The translations under genes were made by a program, and so were the position numbers. The notes below the pieces were generated by a model. It was not told where the DNA came from and did no database searches. It was given only the letters and a program-made list of their open reading frames with translations. A stretch of DNA of 64,000 bases from Hydnum rufescens UP504 (lineage: Eukaryota; Basidiomycota; Agaricomycetes; Cantharellales; Hydnaceae), in contig MU129064.1 in the NCBI GenBank assembly GCA_014904985.1, positions 1 through 64,000 on the forward strand, given 5' to 3'. Every line of letters begins with the position of its first letter. The first letter of the stretch is position 1. Positions 1 through 10,060 of the stretch are shown piece by piece.

Positions 1-1264
1 CTAACGTTCGGATTGGCCCCGTGATCCCCCTTCTTTGTCCTCGTTTCCATTTCGCGGACTGTAGCTGGTTTCTTCCACAGTTTCCTGCTTACACCGGGCG
101 TTGCATCCGGAGGCCGAGCTGCACAACGACCTCAGGAGATAGCTACTGCTAGAGTCACCGACCGTTCTTTCCCCCCACCCACCCCACTATTAGCCAAGTC
201 GTGAGAGTCGTGAGTGATCCCACCCACCCGCACAGTCAGATCTGGCGACACTCATGCACCAAGAGTTGCTTCGCAACTCTCTCACACAACCACACTAGTA
301 GTGATAACAATTCTTGGTGATATGATGATAGAACAATCCAGACTTGCTAGCCTCGTGCATGAATGAGCGCTGATTTGCTACTCCCTGTGGGGGCAATACA
401 AAGGGTGTCTACTTTCTTGTCCCAGCTGTTGGATAGACGAGGCTGCCACTCAGGGTAATTTTTGTAGCCAAACAAATTTTGAATAATTGTGACTGTCATC
501 ATTTAAGAGGTGTCTGAGGGCCAAACACACATGGTAAGAAGTCCCAATTATTGACCAGGGTGTCTGCCGGAGTATCCTGCACATCCAGTTGGATTTCGCA
601 GGCAAGACTAAATGGGCCAATATCAATTATATAATATTCACGTCACGTGCTCCATCCGCTTTGGGCGATGCTCGCGTTGTTTTAATTTCCCATCGATTTC
701 TCACGGTAAAGACTATAGGCTTATTGATAGGTCAATCCCAGACACTTCTCAGACTCGCTTGCACTGGCAAGTGAGCCTGGAGCCCGTGACTAGCTCTCTG
801 AGGTCCTCAATCTCCCTTGTGTTCCCAGACACATCCACAATCCCCATTGTGTCCTCACACATGCCCACCCTCGCCCCCATGTTTCAGCACATGTCCTTGG
901 CGTTAATTGTGCATCCAGCAGTTCCCATTGGGGAGCAAAGTTTTTTTTGCTTTCCTTGTTCCTTTTGCTTTACAAGTTTAAGACACTTACATGTGATTTT
1001 TTGTACTTGCCCAAGTGGGGTGTGGATTGGGGTCCAGTTGGCAGCCTCTCACTCCACTACTTTGGTTCCGTAGCTTTTGGCATGGTTTTTACCCAGGCTA
1101 ATACACCTCATAGTGATACCATGCAGAGCATGAAACTCATCAAGGGACTTTGAGACATCACATTGGATGCAAGTTTGCACAGAATCCACGGCTGAGGCGT
1201 GAGTCGCGGCAACACCACGTGATTATCAGAAGCGAAAATAAACAAAAATAGAGCTGAAAAATAC
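1..1264. other. No gene recognised
   Basis: I see no open reading frame with domain motifs, no intron-exon pattern and no clear repeat in this stretch. The longest frames (for example 612-1073, plus) have composition typical of chance ORFs. It is probably intergenic or old decayed sequence flanking the tRNA-Asp gene. Confidence 0.5.
1255..1264 (-). terminator. Pol III terminator of tRNA-Asp
   Basis: On the minus strand the bases just after the tRNA 3' end contain a run of five T residues, the usual RNA polymerase III stop signal. Confidence 0.6.
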
Positions 1265-1350
1265 TTCCTGCCTGGGAATCGAACCCAGCCCTCTCCCGCA
1301 CTTGCTGAATCAGCTGACAGGGGAGTGTTCTACCGATATACTAGCAAGAA
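1265..1350 (-). tRNA. tRNA-Asp (GTC) with a 16-nt intron
   Basis: The minus strand folds as a complete tRNA. The acceptor stem has seven pairs between the two ends, one of them G-T. The T arm has a 5-bp stem with loop TTCGATT, and the anticodon stem CTCCC/GGGAG closes loop CTGTCAC. The anticodon GTC (plus strand 1316-1318) reads aspartate codons. The loop is interrupted one base 3' of the anticodon by 16 nt (1299-1314), which is the canonical position of eukaryotic nuclear tRNA introns removed by the tRNA splicing endonuclease. A T run follows the 3' end and fits a Pol III terminator. Confidence 0.9.
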
Positions 1351-1631
1351 CCTATTCTTCCTTTCTGACCAATTTGTCAACACCTATAGTTGAACCATGG
1401 GCATCCTACTATTTCACTCATTAGCTGATAAAGAGTAATGTGATTCAGAATTAACGTCCTATAGGATTTGTGCCTGCCTAGCTTAAGTACGCTAACCGCG
1501 ATACGATGAGCTGCACTCCTAAAGATCACGTGAATCTTCAGGCCCCACCGCCAGCTCTTGACTTTTAGCCCCCGAATGTCAAACCGGCGATCTGGGTCTC
1601 GGCTCGCCCGAGAACTCGGCGGCGGATAGCG

Positions 1632-1777
1632 GATGGGGATATGGGTTATCCCCGTGAGAGCCCCGCGCAGCGGATGGGGTGCGGGGTGTCCCCGCGTCAG
1701 CCCCGCGCAGCGGACGGGGTGCGGGGTGTCCCCGCGATAGCCCCGCGCAGCGGACGGGGTCTGCGGGGTGTCCCCGC
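1632..1777. repeat. G-rich minisatellite, about 40-bp unit, 3.6 copies
   Basis: Units of 40-41 bp follow each other: a diverged first copy, two near-identical copies and a partial fourth. Each unit contains an internal palindrome, GCGGGG-TGT-CCCCGC, and a second GC-rich segment, so single strands could form hairpins or G-rich structures. The long minus-strand frame across it is a by-product of the repeat. Confidence 0.85.
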
Positions 1778-1825
1778 AATATGTACCTGACTTATATACA
1801 TAAAAAAGTGTAGATAGATGTACCT

Positions 1826-1900
1826 GGTCTGTAGTGTAGCGGGTAGGGGTGTTTACCTAGCTAGTATCTTTTAGCATGACACTGGTTCAAACCCCGGTCA
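1826..1900 (+). other. tRNA-like block with A-box- and B-box-like motifs (SINE-head-like)
   Basis: The block carries TAGCGGGTAGGG, resembling an internal Pol III A box, and, about 45 bases later at 1884-1895, GGTTCAAACCCC, a good B box flanked by a short complementary stem. It does not fold into a full tRNA with a readable anticodon. It may be a decayed tRNA gene or the head of a tRNA-derived SINE inside the TIR element. Confidence 0.4.
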
Positions 1901-2304
1901 AAGTCTGAGTTCCGTTAAGTGTTCGAATTAAGCGCCCACCCACTACTCGCGCATGGAACACGCAATATGTTGGGAAAGCTGCACTTTGGCTTCCCCCAAA
2001 TATCTTTCCACCTCCTGCCCCTATATGGACCACACCCGCATATGCAAGAAGTCAAGGATTTCCTTTTTTGGAAATTCCCATAATCTTCTTCAAATTGAGG
2101 CAAATGGCTTATAAAACATATGTATTTATTTGTGGTTTTCTTACAAGTGTTGTATTTAGAAACTTATGCACCCCTCCTGTATACTGGTGTTGAGTCGCAT
2201 TCCCGGGTTCTAAAGTGGTGCGCTATTTGCCGAAATTTGCACTAACTTTGTATTGAATCTTAATTTCAAATCCGGATTCCCGTGACGTTTGGGGGCTAAA
2301 AGTC

Positions 2305-4665
2305 CTCAACTCCCACCGCCCTAGTTAAACACTCCGTACACAGCTGTATGCGATAGGCCTCGGGACAATTGAAGCCCTTCAAACTGCGGCAGTGATAGGC
2401 GCCTGGAATTGCGTACCCACACACGGCCATAGGCGAAACCTGGAGCTGATGTTCTCCTCGTTTATTGCGCAGGAGATGCAGTTCAACCTATGTGGAAACA
2501 GACTGCCGTAATCCCGAAGTAATGACTTTGAAGTCATCTCCGCTTTTAGTGCTTAGCGCCTGGGTAACAATAATCAATATACGGCCGGGATAGTGCATGC
2601 TTACCGATCATACCCCCAACTACTCTGCGGAATGGGGCCTTCACAGGGAATATAACTGTGGTATTCGAATATCACGATAGAAGAGAGCATTATCAAACCC
2701 AGAATTGTCTCGCGCTCCGGATTGTTCAGTTCAAACGCATGCGGAGCTGGATCGGTTCTATCCGCGGCGGTGAACTCCGAGCATAGATTACCAAAACCGA
2801 CCAATTATCAAATCAAGCCGTAACTGTAGTCAAAAAAAAAATCATGAATATATCGTTATATATCCAGGAGAAGGGGACGGAGGGTGTACGGAGGGTGATC
2901 TCCAATAACTAAGTCTGCCTTATTACGTAGAAAGACGGGAGGACTGCGCCGCACCAGTGGGCGGGGAGGCATGCCCAAAGCACGTCATGGGCCAAGATTC
3001 GTAAGACCGCCAGAAACCGTTTAGCGCACAAATCCCGCGCGCCCCAATGACGCTGGAAACGTGGGAGGATGGAGTAGGGGGCATATTTCATTCCCGCGGC
3101 AACGGAGAGCCACCACCCAGACAAGAGTCATCAAGTCTCGTCCGCAAGCCCCGAAAATTAACAAACAAATGGAGCTATTGGGACAGGCGGCCCAACAAAC
3201 GGAGTGGTGATTCCATTCAAACAGGTCGTATACTGTAAACCCGCCAGAGAGCAAGATTGGTCTCGACGTCCCCTGAACGACTGGGCAGACAGACATGCGC
3301 AATAACATAAAACATTAAGATCGCGATTCGATCCTGATTATAAAGAAAGCCAGTCCTTGAGGCTGACTCGTGGTGAGACTAGGAAGCTAGACGATGGTGG
3401 ACTTGGTACTCAATGAGTCATCTAATCGGCGGTTTCCGGGTGTAGATCGGACTCGAGATAAGCTATGTACTCTCACCAAAGGACCCTGCAAACTCCCATC
3501 CGGGATGTCCGGAGGATCTTCATTTCATCCACGTGATTCCGGACCACAAGAAGAAATACAAGGCCAAAGACGATAAAAAATTATTAGGAGACCGAGCGGA
3601 AGCGAACGGAAGAAAGACGATGATTCCGATTTGTTGATTAAAGATATCGCCCTGGATGCCTCACCATTGCCTGTAGGCAGCCCAACGATCTGTAAGAGAG
3701 AATTCGGCCCGGAACCCACTCTTGGTGGTTATCGACGAATCGGACGTCGACCAGAATATGGTATAAAGCGATTTGGTTTTTCACATGACATTTGCCCAAA
3801 AGAGCCAAAAAGCGGGTGGTCCGTCCGGTGTGTATATTGGTTTGCTGAGATGAAAGCTGCATAAGTAGTTCCTCATTTAGCGTCTCCCGTTTAAATGTCG
3901 GCACAAAACTGTGGCCCATTTGGCTTGTTTGGTATTACACCTGATCCCTGTCCCATTAACAACACGTACAGAACTATCGGTGCGTGGACAACCCAAATCA
4001 CATGACCTCCCCGATTTCAAAATTAAGGAATTCAAGGCAATCGATGTATGAATAACTTGGGACATTGGGAGTGAAGCCATTAAAATTTGAGGCCCTTCAA
4101 ACCCGGAGTGCAGCATTGACCGGGCCAATTGACGAGAGAGCGAGTTGTCGAACGCACACAGGGGCTCTAGGGGCTTTTGGGGGGGGGTTTTTTTGGGCTT
4201 TTTGGGCTTTTTGGGTTTTTAGACCTCCAATCCCCAACTGACGAACAAATGCCTTTGTACCATGTCCTATCCAAGAATGACCACAAAAGGGGAAAATTTT
4301 GCGAAATTCGAGGGCGGCGTTTTGCGGATCAGCTACATTAGAGTTTTCCAGGGTCCCGTTCCCGACGATGCTAACGAGTTAACGATTCTTCGTAAAAATA
4401 ACCCCTAAGGGCCTCGGTAATTCTGTTCCTGGATTCCTCCAAGCTCACTCCGTGTTTTACTGCGGTTCTGTTATCCCGTAATGGCTGCGAGCGGACTTTC
4501 GTTTCCATGCTGACTGACCTTACTCCCTTCTCGGCAATTTAATTCTTGGGGCTTCGCTGCATCATACAGAACGCGGAATCCTAGCTCCGCCCAGCACCAC
4601 CTAGGTTCAAATATAATAATAATTCCCAATGCCTTGACCCATCTCGTTCTTTCAATACTTTCGAC
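2305..4665. other. Gene-poor stretch, no gene recognised
   Basis: Several frames of 60-120 codons occur on both strands (for example 4471-4827 minus and 3631-3864 plus), but none shows a recognisable domain or a splice pattern linking it to another frame. A low-complexity G/T-rich patch lies at about 4165-4220, where short GGGCTTTTT-like words repeat. The last few hundred bases should include the promoter of the transcription factor gene. Confidence 0.4.
4165..4220. repeat. G/T-rich low-complexity tract
   Basis: A run of nine or more G and seven T is followed by two or three copies of TTTTTGGGC-like words. It is simple sequence about 450 bp upstream of the transcription factor start. Confidence 0.7.
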
Positions 4666-6867
4666 ATGCCACATGAAGGTGCCTACTTGCAGCGAGGAAA
4701 TGCATGCCTTAACTGTCGGAGGAGGAAGCAGGTGCGTATTCCAGAGGCGACGACCTTCAGAGCACCTCATGATTTTAATGTCTAGCGATGTGATGGAGGT
4801 CGTCCTGCTTGTCGAAAGTGCATCCATTACAAACGGGCTTCACAATGCGCGTACAACGACGAGAAACGTCTGACTCGAGTCCAAGTGCTCGAATCTCGAC
4901 TTCAGCAACTGGAAGGCTTAATCCAGATGCAGAACACTTCTCAAGATGACGCTCCTTCCCTAGACAAACCAACACCTGCCACGTCATCTCACCCCCGGCC
5001 TGGAAATAGTCTCTCTCCATATGAGACCGACTACAGCATTCCCAAGCGGATCGCAGATCATTTGTGTGTACACATCTCTACTTTGTTCGTCCACCCAAAT
5101 TCTCACCTCTTGTCTTCCTTATTTGCACAGGCTTGTCGTATTCTTCCAACACCTGTATCACTATAATTTCCCGATCTCCATTCCACGGTTTCGCAGTATT
5201 ATCGATCTTCCTATGACTGATGCCCGACGCCCCCATCCCGTTCTCCTAAACGCCATATTTATTCTCGCTTGCCAGCACACACGGGAATCCGATTCATTCC
5301 AATATCGAGAAGCCTTCAGGGCCCGCGCGTATTCTCACCTCGAGGATAAAGCATCCCATCGCAGCCGACCACTCGACTTCATTCTGGGCATATCTCTCAT
5401 CGCCCGAAGCTCATTGAATGTCGGAGACATCCACAGAGCTCGAGAACTCGCTGGCAGTATGTCGTGCCCAACTTCTTCCGCTTAGGCGTTGTCATATGAA
5501 CCAGATATTCGTGCAGTTGCTATGAACCTTGCTATAGAGTGTAATCTACATCAGATCGGTTCCCCCTCAGCCGCCTCGTCCAATCTCTTGACTCCCCAGC
5601 AAATGCGCTCGAATTGACTGAAAGAATTAACCTGTGGTGGTGCGTGTATTTGGTGAGTGATACCTTCTATATTAGACCTCGAACTTCACCGCTCATTGTG
5701 ACAAACATAGATAGATCGTGATACCTCTTCCGAGTCCGGTATTCATTCCTCAATAACTGATGAGGTACGTCTTTCTCCTCCATCTTCTAATGAGACGGCA
5801 GCCTTACTCCGCCCCAGGAAATAATTACCCCCTTCCCTTGTGTCTTTACTTCATATATTCGCGTAGGTAACTAGAACATTCTCGGTCCGTATGAAACTAA
5901 TGGCAATCCAATTCAGGACGTTGCGGGTAACACTGCTACAATCACATCACTATATGATAGTGCCCCCAATAACAGGGCAACATCCATTCATGGCGATGTT
6001 GTCCTTGCGGTCCGCGTGAAGGCCACCGCTCTATTAGACCGTAGCCGTCGATTGGCTAGCAATGTCGCCTCTCGATGTACGTTTGTCTTCTATTATGTGC
6101 CCCAGGGGAATCCCAGTATACTGAGACAATTTTCATGCGTCGGCTTCCCGTCCCACCAGCCATCGATGTCACCTCCCCCGCCTTCGCTCGAGAATTTCTG
6201 GCTGTAGATCAAGCAGTCACCCGCTTCCGCCAATCATTGCCAACCTGCATAACCCAACCATACCCCCGAGGCGCCATAATCGACACCGAAATGGAAGATA
6301 TATATCTCTGCAGCCAACAAGCTCCTGGAGAATTGGGATTCCTTTGCTATACGGTCTCCATGGCTCACATCTATTCGCTTGGCGCCATCCTCCATCTTCA
6401 CGGCCTTTTTTCTGCGGGTAGTGAGACCCATCGAGCCGCGGTCGTTCGAGCGGCCAAAGACCTAGGCAATATAGTGGTCGAGATAGATTTCGTGGATTCG
6501 AGCAGAATACACGCCTCTGTTGGGGTGAGTTCTATGATAATTCGCGTCTTGTGTGTTTGCGCTGACATCACGGCCTTCTCACATTGTTATGATCTGAATG
6601 GTTTTCGTTACAGATAATTATTGCCATGGCAATTCGAATTCTCGTTCATGATATGAATAGTCGCGTACAGGTCGCCCTGCACCCCAGTTGGTCAACTTGG
6701 CTTACGTCGACGTGCTCCTACCTCGACTCCGGTCATTGGCGAAGGTATACCCAGGGCTTGGTGAGCATGCTTGTCCCCTGATACCGACTTTGCGGGATGT
6801 CTCTCATGCGGGATTTTTACCTCTTTCAGCAAATCGTACGCAAGAAATTGAGGAGTTGCTCGAATGA
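4666..6867 (+). CDS. Zn(II)2Cys6 fungal transcription factor, frame apparently disrupted
   Basis: The start at 4666 opens a GAL4-type zinc cluster split by an intron (4732-4785): CLNCRRRKQ before it and CDGGRPACRKC plus a final CAYN after it, giving all six zinc-binding cysteines. A leucine-rich linker (VLESRLQQLEGLI) suggests a dimerising coiled coil. A fungal_trans middle-homology domain follows, with blocks such as AIECNLHQIG and ERINLWWCVYLIDRD. The family binds DNA in the nucleus and controls pathway genes; the target is unknown. Several short introns fit GT-AG. Two points do not fit: near 5600 the frame must shift by one base at CAAATG, and near 6660 an extra CG seems present before the PQLVNLAYVDVLLP block. 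It may be a young pseudogene or contain consensus errors. The stop at 6865-6867 assumes the frame is restored. Confidence 0.75.
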
Positions 6868-9800
6868 TTACATTGTAGGTCTAGGGATATTGTTGTAATA
6901 ATGTGGCCTATCAGCATGTTCAAGATTCCTTCCACGCCCCAATCAGTGTGTCAACTATCTGTGATATATATTCCTTTCGGAGTAAGGAAGAGTCAAAACG
7001 AAATGGGCGTGGGCCTTCCAGGAAGGGTACATCTGTCAAACCGTGCGTACGCTTTCGAACCTGCTCGAAGTAGAGATCTAGTGTCCGACCACACCACATT
7101 AGTCATTTATCTTCGGCGATCATAACAAAAGGGGGAAACATCCAGGGGGACGCCACGTTCTGCCACGCCACGAATTCCCAAGAGCCTGAGCGCGTGGGCG
7201 AGGGCCTCAATCCCCAAGATTCAGGTCGGTCGGGATGACTACACTGTCGGTTTCGGATTCCCGATGACGCCGACGCTCCCTGATGGATGAGGGGGCCCTA
7301 GGAACCGCTCTAGCCAGATCTTTAGCATGTCCCTAGCATGGTTAATTTACAATAGATTTGCGGGGAGTTCAGGTCATGAAGATCGGCCAGGGTGCATCTC
7401 GATCGAGTCGATTCGAGCAAAGAGCCCTCGAAGTCGTATTATGGCAACTACACCAGTACTGACGATATGCAGAAGCGATGCGTATGATGCCCGTGAAAGA
7501 GGAGAGTATTCCTAAATCCATGCTGCTTCTGCCTCGTAAGCGATCGCACCCGGATAGGATAGGGCAGAGATTGAAACGAAGAACTGGATCAAATAACTGG
7601 ATCAAATATGTGAAATAATACCCAGACATTGGGATCCCCGTCCAGGGCAGATCGAGCCTAGAAAGACATGGATGGATCCGAAGAACCTGCAGGCCGCCTT
7701 CACGCTACTCAGACACTCGTCCCACGATGCACTTCACATGTAGACCCATTCAAGTGAGCCCCCGCCTTCGTTCGAAATGTCGATGGCCTAATGAGGGAAA
7801 ACTATACTCGTGATTTGCGAATATTGAGGGGTGCTCTTGAATGGCAAGTTCGGCCTTTGGAAATGACAAAGAATATTGAGCGAACCATAACCTGATTAGA
7901 TCCAATGTCTGGGGTAAGACACAGATTTGCCAGAATAAGAGTGGAAGTTAATCACCCTTGATCCAGCCATTACTGCGGGAGAGCCGGCCGGCCAAGCGAT
8001 CTATGAACACCGCAATAAATCCCGTAACACTTAAAAACCCAGGGAAAGAATGACAGCCACCCACCTGCAACGTAGTGCCGAATGCACCCATTCTTTCTAC
8101 TACAGTAATTCCAGGGTGGGAGGGAGATGCAAGGTGGTACCTTCGGATATTCCTGCATAGCATCAATTTGATGTGATTCACATCCGATATGCAGAACCAC
8201 TAGGTCACATCAGTCTGGGTAGCCGGAGGCTCAGGGGATTCACAATCCACCACATGCACGAGCGCATCGTCGGGATGCAGTAGCTTCGTGACGTTGCATC
8301 TCGGGTTCATCTGGGACATAGCGACCCAAACTCGGGAGACACATGGCACTGGATGTGGGACATCAACAAGAAAAGCAGAGGGATTGTCTAGCGCTCGCGA
8401 TATTGATTAAGAAATTGAATTGCGATAAAGCTAAGAACGCATGTAAGTGAGCCTTCATTACGCGCTCAACGACAAAGAAAACGGATAGGGCTAGTGACCT
8501 CCAGTGGAATGTGAAGCGCGGGACTATTAGTGATGCCGGGTGGATCATGGCAACATGTGGGTGGGGGAGACCGATCTTCGTGGAGATGTGCGGGAATTGT
8601 TGGGAAGATACAGGAAGAGTTGGACAAACATTTGGCCTTGGTACTTGTCCTCATTCTCGAGTATGTCGAGTCGACACTTCAGTTTTGGTGGTATGCAGAC
8701 TGGTCGGTGCGTCGATGGGGAAAGCATCTTTACGAAGGGGGCGGTCTCCGCCACTCTGCCGAAGAGGAACATAAAGTGGGGGAATCACCGGTATAGGCAG
8801 TGGAACTAGTCCCCGCCCTCTGACTGTAATCAACGAGCAGCCCCACGGACTCTCGTAGTGACTTTGGATGGTCTAGGTTCCACCGAACTACTTGAGGATA
8901 AGGACATGTTGATAATGATGTGGAACGCGGAGTTTGTGCAAAAGAATATGATGGGACAGAAGCCAAGTTCAGAGCGCCGCCACAGAACCCAATCGAAACG
9001 TGACCATGAGCTCAAGAGATCATGGAGACCGTGGAACTCCCATGTGCCAACAATGGCGACGACTTGTTGGCCACCGAACGCCGGGACATTGATTCATTGA
9101 ATCGAGCCAGAACTCGCTACCGCTGCCACGACAGAACAGAGAACTTGAATCCCAAGTCAATCAATCATGAGGGAGTTGGAGAAAGGATAGTATTAAGCAA
9201 TAGCTATCGAGGCTCGAGTTCAATAAGCGCCATAAAAACCACGGTCCTCGTCAAATGGAGCGGAGGTTACCGCAACTGATCAATAAAATTAATCGCATTG
9301 CGTAGCAAGCAACCTTGCTTTTGCCCTATTTTAGGCACTTAGCTGAAACAAGTACAAGTCCACGTAAGTAACTTGTGGCCTCGGGGCCAAGTGTTATGCA
9401 ACCATATTGTATAATTCGAACACGATAGGCTTTAGGCTTTGTATCAAGCATATTGATTATAATCTTCAGATCATGTCAGCTCATCAAGTCTGGGTTCATT
9501 TTGTAAGCCATGCCGCCAGGAGCAAAATGACACATTTTCATCCCCGCATTACTGTAGTAGCGACTACTGTGCGGAATCGTCAATCCTATAGGTTAGACTC
9601 GATTACTCGTTGTCTCACTCTCCGGAAAGAGAAACTCTCCGAAGCTCCGGAATCTCACCTCCGCTCCGAGATCCCTCGCAATTACTAAGCAGGTGATGAC
9701 CCATACTCTCGGACATGGCCGACATACTGTACTATTGCCTAGACGCTGCCGCCAGGTACCGTTTTAATTTCGAAACGGCCTCCCACAATAATTTATAAAC

Positions 9801-10060
9801 CGTGATTCCCCTGTGGGCACGGAGTATAGTACCCCTCCGTAAGCAACCAAGCATTCAACTGCACATTTTGAAGCACCAAGTCATCGCCGGCTATGGAAGC
9901 CTTTACCCATGAAATATCAAAATATGATTTATAGATATGAGATGCAGCATTCCGATCTTCCAGGACCACGGATGATTATTAAAACAATTTGTGCAATGAA
10001 TCGGGTTTGAGTCATGTTAAACCTGCCATAGTCATCAAGTTTTGACGCCCAATGCCTGGA
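6868..10060. other. 3.2-kb gene-poor stretch
   Basis: No conserved domain, tRNA or transposon end is visible. Overlapping frames at 8511-8966 on both strands are the densest signal (one plus frame encodes a hydrophobic helix-like segment), but stops soon interrupt them and no splice pattern links them. A 12-base direct duplication, CTGGATCAAATA, occurs near 7580-7606. This may be a decayed gene or ordinary intergenic DNA. Confidence 0.4.

Larger units (their letters stand above)
1560..2304. mobile_element. Non-autonomous DNA-transposon-like element (MITE-like) with terminal inverted repeats
   Basis: The two ends match as inverted repeats of about 22 bp: 1560-1581 and the complement of 2283-2304 share GACTTTTAGCCCCC, then differ at a few positions before a common GTCA. 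The 745 bp between them contain no transposase frame. They hold a G-rich tandem repeat and a tRNA-like block. No clean target-site duplication is visible, although the word CCACCGCC occurs just outside both ends. The most likely reading is a non-autonomous TIR element. A chance pair of short inverted repeats is possible but less likely given the exact 14-base core. Confidence 0.5.

Noticed and set aside
1579..1779. Minus-strand Pro/Arg-rich frame of 66 codons
   Set aside because: It is produced entirely by the 40-bp G-rich tandem repeat and shows no coding features beyond it.
8511..8966. Overlapping frames on both strands as a possible gene
   Set aside because: Stops interrupt each reading quickly, no splice path joins them, and no domain is recognisable.
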